Notes under the pieces: generated by a model
What the model was told of the DNA's origin: nothing
Seen by the model: only the letters and a program-made list of their open reading frames with translations
Database searches by the model: none
Assembly (NCBI GenBank): GCA_035353855.1
Contig: DAOQAK010000006.1
Span: 1-64,000 of the forward strand
DNA: 64,000 nt
Source: Bacteroidales bacterium
GTDB lineage: Bacteria; Bacteroidota; Bacteroidia; Bacteroidales; CG2-30-32-10
Direction of reading: 5' to 3'
Made by a program: the position numbers and the translations under genes
Shown here: positions 36,483 to 45,926 of the stretch, one piece after another
How the letters are laid out: each line of letters starts with the position of its first letter
How positions within the stretch are numbered: position 1 is the first letter of the stretch

Positions 36483-37250
36483 ATGCTGACTCAAAACCAG
36501 ATAAAATTCGTTCGTTCGCTGCATTTGAAAAAGTTTCGTGATGAACAAAGGCAATTTATTGCTGAAGGTCCAAAAATAATTAATGACATCATTGAAAAAG
36601 GATTACCTGTAGTTTCATTGTTTGCAAAAAATGAATGGCTGGATAAAAATACTGAAACCATAAGTAAAAACAATATCAACTATTTTGAAGTTAACGATAA
36701 GGAACTGGAACGTATCAGCTGCCTTAGTACTCCCAACCAGGTTCTGGCTGTATTAGATTACTTTCCTGGTAAAACTTTTTCAATAAAATCATTTTCAGGA
36801 ATAACTTTAATACTCGATGGAATCAGCGACCCGGGGAATTTTGGTACGATTATCAGAACAGCCGACTGGTTTGGTATTACAAACATAATATGTTCTGAAA
36901 ATTGTGTGGAGTTATATAATCCAAAAGTAATCCAGGCTACCATGGGTTCATTTTTAAGAACAACCATATATTATACAAACCTCGAAAAATTTCTTTCTAT
37001 AAATAAAGGCAATGCTTATGTTTATGGCGCTTATATGATAGGTGAGCCATTATACAATGCCACAAAAAAGGAAAACCCGATTATCATTATTGGAAGTGAA
37101 TCGAAAGGGATATCACCCGAATTAGAAAAATATATCAATATAAAGATTGCAATTCCACTACAGAATAAAGCAGAAACAACACATGCGGAATCGCTGAATG
37201 CATCTATCGCTACGGCGTTGATTTGTTACGAATTTACAAAACAGCAATAA
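36483..37250 (+). CDS. SpoU/TrmH-type RNA 2'-O-methyltransferase
   Basis: A 255-residue enzyme that methylates ribose 2'-OH groups of tRNA or rRNA. An N-terminal substrate-binding domain (about 1-95, opening LTQNQIKFVRSLHLKKFR) is followed by the knotted SpoU fold: LDGISDPGNFGTIIRTADWFG (motif 1, bases of the knot), IIGSESKGISPEL (motif 2) and IPLQNKAETTHAESLNASIA (motif 3). It is cytosolic. The exact RNA target cannot be told; RlmB-like and TrmH-like members share these motifs. It ends six bases from convergent yidC. Confidence 0.9.
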   Translation: MLTQNQIKFVRSLHLKKFRDEQRQFIAEGPKIINDIIEKGLPVVSLFAKNEWLDKNTETISKNNINYFEVNDKELERISCLSTPNQVLAVLDYFPGKTFSIKSFSGITLILDGISDPGNFGTIIRTADWFGITNIICSENCVELYNPKVIQATMGSFLRTTIYYTNLEKFLSINKGNAYVYGAYMIGEPLYNATKKENPIIIIGSESKGISPELEKYINIKIAIPLQNKAETTHAESLNASIATALICYEFTKQQ

Positions 37251-37256
37251 GAACAA

Positions 37257-39188
37257 TTATCTTTTTGGCGGATTATATCCACGTTGTTTGGCCATCTCTT
37301 CAAGTCTTTTCTGAAACCCGGATTTTTTTCGTGTACTCGATTTCCTTTTGTTTTCCTGTATTCTTGCATGTATTTTTTCTTCATTAATGGTTTTGCGGAT
37401 AATCCACATCTGAAGGAAGGTAAACATGTTTGCAAGGAAATAATAATAATTAAGTCCGGCTGAAAAATCGTTTAGTATTCCAAGAAACATTATGGGCATG
37501 GCATAGGTCATGAATTTCATTCCGGGCATCTGTTGCTGGGTTCCCATTAACTGGTTATTCAACCTGGTATATATAATTGTTGAAATCGTCATAAGAAGAC
37601 AGAATAAACTTATATGATCGCCATAAAAAGGAATCTTAAAACCAAAATCATAAATGGAATCATATGATGACAGGTCGGTTGCCCATAAAAAGCTTTGTTG
37701 CCTAAGTTCAATAGAAGCCGGGAAAAACCTGAATAATGCAATAAGAATAGGCATTTGCAGTAACATGGGAACGCAACCCGCCATTGGATTCACCCCGGCT
37801 TTTTTATATAAAGCCATTGTAGCTTGCTGGCGTTCCATCGCTTTTTCTTTTGGGATCTTATTGTTTATTTCATCAATTTCCGGTTTCAGTACACGCATCT
37901 TTGCCCCTGAAAGATATGTTTTATATGCAATCGGAAATAACACTATCTTTAAAATTATTGTAAGAATTAGAATAATGATACCATAGCTTATTCCTGTATT
38001 TTCAAGCCAGTTAAAAATAGGAATAACAGCGAATCGGTTTATCCATCCAAGAATATAAGGAGAACTCCATCCTAATGGTATCTGTCTTTCCAGGTCAAGA
38101 TCGTATTTGCGTAATGTTTTATAATGGTTAGGACCAAAGTACATACGCATTGGGAATGATTGCAACGATTTATTATCAACAGGTACCGTAAGTGTTGAAG
38201 TACATGATTTATTAAATTTTGCAGTATCGCTCATATTGGTAGCTATTTTCCCATTCAGGAATCCGTTATCAGCAATCATTACAGAAGAAAAGAACTGTTG
38301 CTTATATCCTATCCAGGAAATTTTTGTTTTTAAATCTTTTGAATCGCTTTTGGTTTCTGATAAATAATCAACTTCATCTTCGTAATACTTATAATAAATA
38401 GTTGAAGAAGCACGTTCTGTTTTTAAACTTTTTTCCAGTTGATTCAGGTTCATGTTCCAGTTTAAATCCATTGAACTTTGACTGGCGGTAATTATTTCGC
38501 CCATTCCAACCAGGTTGATACTGGTTTTTATCATATACTCATTTGCAGGGATGGTGTAACAAAGTTCAATATATTTACTTCTGTCGGGATTAACAGCTGA
38601 ATCAGGGAACAGGCGCATAGCAATTTTTACAGAATCATTTCCGCTTAATTTTATACTGTCCTTTCCGTTGAATTTCTTTGTTAAAATTGAAGCAGAATAA
38701 TTCAGTTCTGAAGTGTTAATTACCCTGTTATCGGCATAAAATTTCAAACCAAAAAGTGAAGAATCAGAATGATATAATACAATAGGTTTTTTATCAAAGG
38801 TTTTATAATTTTTAAGTTGTATATAACAAATGCCTCCGCCAAAAGTGTTAAATTTAAATTTTGCAATTTCATTTTCAACGATAATTGTTTTCTTTTCACC
38901 TTGTGCCGAACCTGCAAATATTCCCAGTTCATCTTTTTGTTTTACAGAAACAGATGAATCGTTGGATGTTTTTACTGAACCGGTATCCGTTTTTAATGAA
39001 TCACTTTTCAGTTTTTTTATCTTACTTTCGGCAACTGCGATCGAGTCGTTTTTCTTTAACGCTAAAGCAATCGAATCCTGTTCATGCTGCCTTTTTTTTA
39101 TTTCCGCTTCGGAAGGACGATTGATATAACTGAAAATGGCCATTATTCCAATGATCAAAACCAGGCCTATGATTGTATTTTTATTCAT
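37257..39188 (-). CDS. yidC: Membrane protein insertase YidC
   Basis: A 643-residue inner-membrane insertase. The first transmembrane helix is at residues 5-20 (IIGLVLIIGIMAIFSYINRPSE). A long periplasmic beta-sandwich domain spans about 80-365. The conserved Oxa1/YidC core follows with helices around 390-420 (GIIILILTIILKIVLFPI), a cytosolic hairpin (LKPEIDEINNKIP, KEKAMERQQATMALYKKAGV), then NPMAGCVPMLLQMPILIALF and two further helices. The C-terminus is rich in Lys and Arg, as in many Bacteroidetes members. It helps membrane proteins enter the bilayer, alone or with SecYEG. It sits just downstream of pyrG but has its own promoter. Confidence 0.95.
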   Translation of the reverse strand: MNKNTIIGLVLIIGIMAIFSYINRPSEAEIKKRQHEQDSIALALKKNDSIAVAESKIKKLKSDSLKTDTGSVKTSNDSSVSVKQKDELGIFAGSAQGEKKTIIVENEIAKFKFNTFGGGICYIQLKNYKTFDKKPIVLYHSDSSLFGLKFYADNRVINTSELNYSASILTKKFNGKDSIKLSGNDSVKIAMRLFPDSAVNPDRSKYIELCYTIPANEYMIKTSINLVGMGEIITASQSSMDLNWNMNLNQLEKSLKTERASSTIYYKYYEDEVDYLSETKSDSKDLKTKISWIGYKQQFFSSVMIADNGFLNGKIATNMSDTAKFNKSCTSTLTVPVDNKSLQSFPMRMYFGPNHYKTLRKYDLDLERQIPLGWSSPYILGWINRFAVIPIFNWLENTGISYGIIILILTIILKIVLFPIAYKTYLSGAKMRVLKPEIDEINNKIPKEKAMERQQATMALYKKAGVNPMAGCVPMLLQMPILIALFRFFPASIELRQQSFLWATDLSSYDSIYDFGFKIPFYGDHISLFCLLMTISTIIYTRLNNQLMGTQQQMPGMKFMTYAMPIMFLGILNDFSAGLNYYYFLANMFTFLQMWIIRKTINEEKIHARIQENKRKSSTRKKSGFQKRLEEMAKQRGYNPPKR

Positions 39189-39210
39189 TTATTATATTTT
39201 TTTGAGTGGG

Positions 39211-39241
39211 CAAAGATAAGGGTTTTACCAAACCTGACAAA
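39211..39241 (-). promoter_or_regulatory. yidC promoter
   Basis: On the minus strand TTTG (39241-39238) and TATCTTTG (39218-39211) are 19 bases apart, a full match to the Bacteroidetes pattern. The leader would be about 17 bases. The rest of 39189-39418 shows no gene. Confidence 0.65.
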
Positions 39242-39418
39242 CTAATCATATTCCAAATACATTTGTAACCGATACCGAAAAGTTTGACGCTACAAGTGCA
39301 AAATCATTTCTATTAAAAAATTTCATATTCATTAAAAGTGGGAATAAAATAGGTGTAACCCGCTCTGGTCATGTTTTACAAAATTTGTATGAACGAATAT
39401 TTAATGTCAGAAAAATAT

Positions 39419-41026
39419 TTATTTTTTATTTGCAATTGCAGCTCCAACAAAAGCAACAAACAAAGGATGAGGTTTTGCAACTGTGCTTTTATATTCAGGA
39501 TGAAACTGAACACCAACAAACCATGGATGAGTAGGAATTTCCATCATTTCAACAAGATTATCCTTGGGGTTTATTCCAACAGGTATCATACCTGCTTTAG
39601 TAAATGATTCCAAGTATTTATTGTTGAATTCGTAGCGATGACGATGACGTTCCGTGATCTGTTCTGTTTTATAAATTTCAAATGCTTTTGTTCCTTCTTT
39701 AATTTCACACGGATAAACTCCCAGTCTCATGGTACCGCCTTTACAGGAAACTTTTTTCTGTGCTTCCATAATATCAATAACAGGGTTTGTTGTTCGCGGA
39801 TTCATTTCAGTAGAATGAGCATCTTTTAAACACAGCACATTCCTTGCAAATTCAATAACGGCACACTGCATACCCAAACAAATTCCCAAAAATGGAATCT
39901 TATTTTCACGCGCATATTTTATTGCCATTATTTTTCCTTCAATTCCTCTTTCACCAAAACCGGGTGCAACTAATATCCCGTTAAGATCCTTTAATTGTTC
40001 TTTTACATTTGATGCATCTATATTTTCGGAATGCAGCATTTTTACTTTTACCTTGCATTGATGAACAGAACCGGCATGAACAAAAGCTTCGCTAATTGAT
40101 TTGTATGCATCTTTCAGTTCAACATATTTCCCAACTATACCAATATTCACTTCACATACGGGATGCTGCAATTTATAAAGAAACTCTTCCCATTTAGCCA
40201 GGTCGGGTTCTTGTTTTTCCGACATGTTCATTTTTCGTAAAACAACTGCATCCAGCTTTTCTTCACGCATTAATATTGGCACCTTATATATTGTATCTAC
40301 ATCAATTGATTCAATAACAGAAGAAGCATCAACATTACAAAATAATGCAATCTTATTTTTCTGATTTTCGCTCAAATGCCTTTCGGTACGACAAATCAAC
40401 ACATCTGGCTGCACTCCCAGTTCGAGCAACATTTTTACACTGTGCTGTGTAGGTTTTGTTTTTAATTCTCCGGCAGCGGAAAGGTATGGCACCAGCGTTA
40501 AATGAACAACAAGGCATTTATTTCCCAATTCCCAGCGCATCTGGCGAACCGTTTCAATATATGGAAGAGATTCAATATCGCCTACAGTGCCTCCAATTTC
40601 AGTAATAATAAAATCAAACGACCCTTCATTGCCAAGCAATTTCATGCGATATTTTATTTCATCAGTAATATGAGGAATTACCTGAACTGTTTCCCCTAAA
40701 TAATCGCCACGCCTTTCCTTTTCAATAACCGACTGGTATATTCTGCCGGTAGTAACATTATTTGCCTGTGATGTGGGCATGTTTAAAAAACGTTCATAAT
40801 GACCAAGGTCGAGATCTGTTTCTGCACCGTCGTCGGTTACATAACATTCACCATGTTCATATGGATTAAGCGTTCCGGGATCGACATTAATATAAGGATC
40901 GAATTTCTGAATGGTAACCGCATATCCCCTTGCCTGTAAAAGTTTTGCAAGCGAAGCTGAAATAATCCCTTTTCCCAGCGATGAAGTAACGCCACCTGTT
41001 ACGAAAATATATTTTGCAGAAGACAT
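39419..41026 (-). CDS. pyrG: CTP synthase
   Basis: A 535-residue cytosolic enzyme making CTP from UTP, ATP and glutamine. The N-terminal amidoligase domain opens with FVTGGVTSSLGKGIISASL and contains KFDPYINVDPGTLNPYEHGE. The C-terminal glutaminase domain has the oxyanion stretch APGFGERG, the nucleophile Cys in FLGICLGMQCA and the His/Glu pair in VQFHPEYKS. Length and motifs are normal. The enzyme is the last step of pyrimidine nucleotide synthesis. Confidence 0.97.
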   Translation of the reverse strand: MSSAKYIFVTGGVTSSLGKGIISASLAKLLQARGYAVTIQKFDPYINVDPGTLNPYEHGECYVTDDGAETDLDLGHYERFLNMPTSQANNVTTGRIYQSVIEKERRGDYLGETVQVIPHITDEIKYRMKLLGNEGSFDFIITEIGGTVGDIESLPYIETVRQMRWELGNKCLVVHLTLVPYLSAAGELKTKPTQHSVKMLLELGVQPDVLICRTERHLSENQKNKIALFCNVDASSVIESIDVDTIYKVPILMREEKLDAVVLRKMNMSEKQEPDLAKWEEFLYKLQHPVCEVNIGIVGKYVELKDAYKSISEAFVHAGSVHQCKVKVKMLHSENIDASNVKEQLKDLNGILVAPGFGERGIEGKIMAIKYARENKIPFLGICLGMQCAVIEFARNVLCLKDAHSTEMNPRTTNPVIDIMEAQKKVSCKGGTMRLGVYPCEIKEGTKAFEIYKTEQITERHRHRYEFNNKYLESFTKAGMIPVGINPKDNLVEMMEIPTHPWFVGVQFHPEYKSTVAKPHPLFVAFVGAAIANKK

Positions 41027-41364
41027 AGTAATTTTATTAAAAAATAAGTGCGCAAATTAAAGAATTATTATGAATTACAAGTAATAATATAATCAAAAGA
41101 AATGAACAGTTGAAACGGAAATGATTTTGAAGTTAGTTTTAGTTATTGTCAATGGTTGATTGGTATAGCGACTGGTCAGGGTTAAAGTTGAAAGGGAATA
41201 TGATTACTTACAACCAATAACATTCACCCTGACTAGCTGCCTCACCTTACAACCATAGACATATTAAATAAACTCAAGGATATTAAGTTAGTTTAGTTAT
41301 TAAAATCAAAGTTAAAACTGAAAATAAAATTCACAGATTTTATATATTGCGCAAATTTTAAATT
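41027..41364. other. Non-coding gap with dispersed-repeat traces
   Basis: A 338-base gap between pyrG and the divergent GSCFA gene. It shares the 14-mer CAACCAATAACATT (41211-41224) with the repeat island (32797-32810). Its CTGGTCAGGGT near 41172-41182 is mirrored by ACCCTGACTAG near 41227-41237. No gene is seen. The last part presumably contains the GSCFA promoter. Confidence 0.5.
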
Positions 41365-42339
41365 ATGGAAACCTTCAGAACTGTTTTTGACATTCCCGAA
41401 TCGGAAAGTAAAATAAATTATTTGACGAAAAGTATTTTTATTGGCTCATGTTTTACAGAAAGTATTGGGAATTACCTGAAAGAACTGAAATTCCCAACTA
41501 TAGTCAACCCGTTCGGAATTGTTTATAATCCAATTTCTATCATTAACTCTATCAAATTTTTATTGGGCGAAAAAAAATTCTCTGAAAAAGATCTGAACTT
41601 TTATAATGATGTTTGGTTCAGTTTTTACCATCACAGCCGTTTTTCCGATACCGATAAAAAAAAATGTTTAGAAAAAATAAATGAGACCATTCACGCTTCG
41701 TCAGAAGGATTAAAGCAAACCGAATTTATATTTATCACTTTTGGTACATCATTTATTTATACGCACAGGGAAAAAAATATTATTGTTAACAATTGTCACA
41801 AACTCCCTTCAGATACATTTACCAAATCATTACTTAATGCAGAAAGAATTTTTTCAGAATACAGTGAATATATAAGCAAACTAAAAGCTGCAAACCCTTC
41901 CCTGAAAATTATTTTTACTGTAAGCCCTGTACGCCACATAAATGATGGCATTATTGAGAATCAGCTTAGCAAATCAATATTATTTGTAGCAGTACATAAA
42001 ATAATTGAAAAATTCAATAATTGTTTTTATTTTCCCGCATATGAAATAATGATGGATGAATTGAGGGATTACAGATTTTACGCCAGTGATATGATTCATC
42101 CGAACGAAACTGCAATTGAATATATTCGGAATCGATTCTCGGAAACTTATATTGATGCATCTTCCCGTGATATTATGTGTGAAATAAATAAACTGGTGCA
42201 GGCAAAAAATCATAAAGCATTTTTCCCTAAAACAGCTGATTTTGATAAGTTCATGAAAAAATATTTACAAAAAGTATCGGACTTAAAGAAGAAATTTTCT
42301 TATCTCGATTTAAAAGAATTTGAAGAATATTTTAAATAA
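41365..42339 (+). CDS. GSCFA domain protein (SGNH-like hydrolase)
   Basis: A 324-residue protein. The name-giving motif is present as IFIGSCFTESIG at about residues 28-39, followed by NPFGIVYNP. Further conserved pieces are ITFGTSFIYTH, FTVSPVRHINDG and DMIHPNETAIEYI. The serine/glycine/asparagine/histidine layout is like SGNH/GDSL hydrolases, with Ser31 as possible nucleophile and the DxxHP His near 240. No signal peptide is seen. The substrate is unknown for the family. It is a single gene ending in a shared bidirectional terminator. Confidence 0.88.
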   Translation: METFRTVFDIPESESKINYLTKSIFIGSCFTESIGNYLKELKFPTIVNPFGIVYNPISIINSIKFLLGEKKFSEKDLNFYNDVWFSFYHHSRFSDTDKKKCLEKINETIHASSEGLKQTEFIFITFGTSFIYTHREKNIIVNNCHKLPSDTFTKSLLNAERIFSEYSEYISKLKAANPSLKIIFTVSPVRHINDGIIENQLSKSILFVAVHKIIEKFNNCFYFPAYEIMMDELRDYRFYASDMIHPNETAIEYIRNRFSETYIDASSRDIMCEINKLVQAKNHKAFFPKTADFDKFMKKYLQKVSDLKKKFSYLDLKEFEEYFK

Positions 42340-42379
42340 TAAAAACACAAGTTTATAAAAAATTTTAGCTCTTCAATAA

Positions 42380-42406
42380 AAAAGGGAGCTAAATTCGCTC
42401 CCTTTT
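42380..42406. terminator. Bidirectional terminator between GSCFA gene and primary sigma gene
   Basis: A perfect 10-bp stem (AAAAGGGAGC and complement) with a seven-base loop. T-tracts follow on both strands, so it can end both convergent transcripts. Confidence 0.85.
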
Positions 42407-42411
42407 ATTTT

Positions 42412-43278
42412 TTATTGACATAAATAACTTTTCAGCAATTTGCTTCGTGAAGTATGTTTCAATCGGCGAATAGCTTTTTCTTTTATCTGTCTTACTCTTT
42501 CCCTTGTCAGATCGAACTTTGCACCGATTTCATCAAGGGTAAGCCCATGACTAATTCCTATACCGAAATATAATTTAATAATATCGCGTTCACGTTCAGT
42601 AAGTGTAGATAATGAACGTTCAATTTCTTTTGAAAGCGATTCAAAAATCAAACCTTTGTCGGTATTTGGAGTTTCATCGCCTGAATATACATCCAGAAAA
42701 CTAATATCCTCGCCCGGAATTATTGGTGCATCAACCGAAAAATGACGTGTATTTATTTTCATTGCATCAACAACTTTTTCTTCAGGTAAATCAAGCGATT
42801 CAGCAATCTCATCGGCTGAAGGCAAGCGTTCATATAGTTGTTCCAGGCGTGAAACTTCTTTTGAAATTTTATTTAATGATCCCACCTGGTTCAAAGGTAA
42901 ACGGATAATTCTGGCTTGTTCGGCAAGAGCCTGTAATATGGATTGACGAATCCACCAAACAGCATACGAGATGAATTTAAATCCCCTGGTTTCATCAAAA
43001 CGCTGAGCTGCTTTTATTAAACCAAGGTTTCCTTCATTTATCAGGTCAGGTAAACTAAGGCCCTGGTTTTGGTATTGTTTTGCTACTGATACAACAAAAC
43101 GTAAATTTGCTTTGGCTAATTTTTCAAGAGCCTTCTGGTCGCCGGCTTTAATTTTTTGTGCCAGTAAAACTTCTTCTTCCGCAGTAATTAATTCTTCCCT
43201 TCCTATCTCTGATAAATACCTGTCTAATGAAGCCGTTTCACGGTTTGTAATTGATTTTGTTATTTTAAGTTGTCGCAT
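42412..43278 (-). CDS. rpoD: Primary RNA polymerase sigma factor
   Basis: A 288-residue sigma-70, the compact housekeeping form usual in Bacteroidetes. Region 1.2 is LDRYLSEIGREELITAEEEV. Region 2 shows ANLRFVVSVAKQYQNQGL, DLINEGNLGLIKAAQRFD and FKFISYAVWWIRQSI. Region 3 starts at IRLPLNQV. Region 4 has LTLDEIGAKFDLTRERVRQI, the -35 binding helix-turn-helix. There is no long acidic region 1.1. It should recognise the TTTG/TAnnTTTG promoters seen across the window. A single-gene unit. Confidence 0.95.
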   Translation of the reverse strand: MRQLKITKSITNRETASLDRYLSEIGREELITAEEEVLLAQKIKAGDQKALEKLAKANLRFVVSVAKQYQNQGLSLPDLINEGNLGLIKAAQRFDETRGFKFISYAVWWIRQSILQALAEQARIIRLPLNQVGSLNKISKEVSRLEQLYERLPSADEIAESLDLPEEKVVDAMKINTRHFSVDAPIIPGEDISFLDVYSGDETPNTDKGLIFESLSKEIERSLSTLTERERDIIKLYFGIGISHGLTLDEIGAKFDLTRERVRQIKEKAIRRLKHTSRSKLLKSYLCQ

Positions 43279-43346
43279 ATATCCCTTCCTCTATTTCTTG
43301 TCTAAACTACCTCAATATCGTGGTTCTTTTTTCTTAAAAAGAATTG

Positions 43347-43354
43347 CAAAAGTA
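43347..43354 (-). promoter_or_regulatory. Putative rpoD -7 box (TACTTTTG)
   Basis: On the minus strand TACTTTTG fits TAnnTTTG, about 69 bases before the rpoD ATG. No clear TTTG at -33. Confidence 0.4.
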
Positions 43355-43447
43355 CTATATTTTTTTTGATATATTAATAATAATTTTTCATAAAATAAAT
43401 TAACATCTCAATTATACTGAAAAGCAAGATTTTACAATATAGAAAAC

Positions 43448-44908
43448 TTACATTCCAAAACCATAATATGCATGCATTCCGTTTGAATAAATTCCTTCAA
43501 TCAACACACCACCTTTTTTTTCTTTTAAAGCTGTTTTTAAATCATCAAGAGTTTTTATCTGTTTCTGGTCAATTTTAGTAATGATAAATCCTTCACGTAC
43601 ACCTGCATTTTTCATCAATCCTGCATCAAGCTTCGAAACCTTTAATCCATTTTCTATTCCTAATTCTTTTAATTCATCAGCAGAAAGTGTTTCAAAAGTT
43701 GCTCCTAATAATGTAGTAACGCTTTCTTCTTCGCTTTTTACTATTTCTGTAGTATTATTTATATTTTTCAATTTAACAGAAATTTCTTTTTCTGCTTTAT
43801 CCCTGATGTAAGTAACTTTAACCACATCACCCGGTCTGTGTGTAACTACAGCTTCCTGTAACTCGGAACCACTATTTATTTCTGCTGTACCAATTTTTGT
43901 AATCACATCACCCTTTAACAGACCGGCTTCTTCTGCTGCACCAGCATCAGCAAGCGACGAAATACTGATTCCTTTTACTTTGCTTAAACCTTTTTCTTTA
44001 GCCAATTTACTATCTACTTCTTCATATGTAATACCAAGGTATGCACGCTGTACACTTTTGTATTTAACAAAATCATCAACGACTTTTTTTACGATATTTA
44101 CAGGTATGGCAAATGAATAACCTGAATACGAACCGGTATTTGAAGCAATGGCGGCATTAACACCTATAAGTTCTCCTTTAGTATTTACTAGCGCACCTCC
44201 ACTATTGCCAGGGTTTACAGCCGCATCTGTTTGAAGGAACGATTCGATAGAAGAATTTTTTCCAAGAATATTTAAATTGCGTGCCTTTGCACTAATTATC
44301 CCGGCAGTAACGGTTGAAGTGAGGTTAAAAGGATTTCCAACAGCCAGCACCCATTCACCAACTTTAACACTATCGGAATTCCCATAAGAAAGATAGGGTA
44401 AATCTTTTTCATCAATTTTTATTAAAGCCAGGTCGGTTCCGGGATCGGTACCTACAATTTCCGCTTCATATGTTCTTTTATCATTCAAAGTAATTTCAAT
44501 ATAATTGGCATCCTGTACCACATGATTATTTGTTACAATGTAACCATCGGAAGTAAGGATAACACCGGAACCGGATATTTTTGCAGGCGAATAATAATTT
44601 TTTGAACCCCAGGGATCCCATGAACCTCCAAAAAAATCATCGTATACAGAACTCTTTTGCTGATATTCTGTTTTTATATGAACTACTGCATGTACTGAAA
44701 GTTCGGCAGCTTTAGTGAAATCGAGATTGGCAGGAATCACAACCGGAGATGATGAAGGAGCCTGCTGAAAATTATTGTTTTGAAATTCTTTTGCTGCCTG
44801 TGTTTTGTTTATCACATCAGTTTTGCTTACCAAATAGGATGTTGATACAGCAAACAATCCGCCTGTAAAGGCAACCAACATAAAAGTCATAATTTTTTTT
44901 GCTTCCAT
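43448..44908 (-). CDS. degP: DegP/HtrA-type periplasmic serine protease
   Basis: A 486-residue Do-family protease and chaperone. An N-terminal membrane or signal segment lies at about 5-28. The trypsin-like domain holds the triad His129 (VTNNHVV), Asp159 (GTDLALIKID) and Ser236 (DAAVNPGNSGGAL). Two PDZ domains follow, about 285-380 (YLGITYEEV, ADAGAAEEAGLLKGDVI) and 395-485 (the second shorter). It degrades or refolds damaged envelope proteins. The last residues are GFGM. It is a single gene, upstream of which the divergent plus-strand operon at 45141 begins. Confidence 0.93.
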   Translation of the reverse strand: MEAKKIMTFMLVAFTGGLFAVSTSYLVSKTDVINKTQAAKEFQNNNFQQAPSSSPVVIPANLDFTKAAELSVHAVVHIKTEYQQKSSVYDDFFGGSWDPWGSKNYYSPAKISGSGVILTSDGYIVTNNHVVQDANYIEITLNDKRTYEAEIVGTDPGTDLALIKIDEKDLPYLSYGNSDSVKVGEWVLAVGNPFNLTSTVTAGIISAKARNLNILGKNSSIESFLQTDAAVNPGNSGGALVNTKGELIGVNAAIASNTGSYSGYSFAIPVNIVKKVVDDFVKYKSVQRAYLGITYEEVDSKLAKEKGLSKVKGISISSLADAGAAEEAGLLKGDVITKIGTAEINSGSELQEAVVTHRPGDVVKVTYIRDKAEKEISVKLKNINNTTEIVKSEEESVTTLLGATFETLSADELKELGIENGLKVSKLDAGLMKNAGVREGFIITKIDQKQIKTLDDLKTALKEKKGGVLIEGIYSNGMHAYYGFGM

Positions 44909-45094
44909 ATAAAATAATTTTTTTTTAAAACTCGCTTAGGTTATCAATTTTTATGCCTTGAAATATAAATGTCAGTATCGACAACCACTATATTTTCAAG
45001 GTATTTTCAAAAACGACAACATATTCATGATATTGTTAGTCCATTGTTAAAAATTGTTAAGCAATCTTATATCGCAAACTACTGCTATTTTTTA

Positions 45095-45102
45095 TACTTT
45101 TG
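45095..45102 (+). promoter_or_regulatory. Putative -7 box (TACTTTTG) of the dapF operon
   Basis: TACTTTTG fits TAnnTTTG, 38 bases before the ATG at 45141. No TTTG is at the expected -33 spacing. Confidence 0.4.
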
Positions 45103-45140
45103 CAAATAAAATTTATCTGACAGCTTGTCATTAGCCTAAC

Positions 45141-45926
45141 ATGAAAAAAAATAAAAATCGTTTTGCGTTTTTACTGGTAGGAATACTTATAGGGTTCCTG
45201 GTAGCATGGAGTATGATATGGTGGCAGGGAAGTTCAGGTGTCAGCAGAAATTTATTTAAAAATGTAAAAAACTATTTCAGCAATTTATTTAGCAACAACG
45301 ACAAAGAAGATTACACGCTGATATCTGATAACAATACAGACAATAATAAATACAAACCCGATCCACTACTCAATCCAAAACCTAAAACCGATTCTGTTTA
45401 TTTCGATTCTACCGGTATTGACTTATCCAATCCGGATGCTCTTGATGAATTTCTCGCTATGTATAATGGGGAATTGCCCGATTCATCATTATTTGATTCT
45501 ATTTTAAAAAATCAGAAAAATGTTGATATCAATAATTACAATGATAAATCATCCGGAGATATCAAGGTTAAAAAAGATAAACTCATCTATGCAAAATATT
45601 TTACAATTCCCGGCTTAGAAGAATTTTTCAGCAATGACAAAATAGATTCATTATTGATCGATGAAAATGTTCATGAAAAAAGCAGCAACAAACTTCTTGT
45701 TGAATTCTGGAAATCACCAATAAATTATAAAGGTTATAAAACAAATAAAAACAAACTGGTATTATTCGGTATTGATCAATTAAATATGATCTCATTTAAA
45801 ATGCAGAATAAAATCCTTTATATGAAATATACTTCGGATTATTATCAGATCGACCGTTCGGTTGAATTCAAGTCGCTTATTCCACTTAATAATCCCAATA
45901 TTATAAGTCAACTAAGTAACCGATGA
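45141..45926 (+). CDS. Single-span membrane-anchored protein of unknown function
   Basis: A 261-residue protein. After a basic start (MKKNKNRF) one hydrophobic helix spans about residues 8-28 (FAFLLVGILIGFLVAWSMIW), with the rest, hydrophilic and rich in Asn, Asp and Lys, facing the periplasm. From about 150 the sequence is more ordered (YAKYFTIPGLEEFFSNDKID, LLVEFWKSPINYKGYK) and may be a small domain I do not recognise. Its stop overlaps the dapF start by four bases (ATGA), so translation is coupled. It leads an operon with dapF, a GNAT gene and mltG, hence a link to cell-wall work is likely but unproved. Confidence 0.75.
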   Translation: MKKNKNRFAFLLVGILIGFLVAWSMIWWQGSSGVSRNLFKNVKNYFSNLFSNNDKEDYTLISDNNTDNNKYKPDPLLNPKPKTDSVYFDSTGIDLSNPDALDEFLAMYNGELPDSSLFDSILKNQKNVDINNYNDKSSGDIKVKKDKLIYAKYFTIPGLEEFFSNDKIDSLLIDENVHEKSSNKLLVEFWKSPINYKGYKTNKNKLVLFGIDQLNMISFKMQNKILYMKYTSDYYQIDRSVEFKSLIPLNNPNIISQLSNR

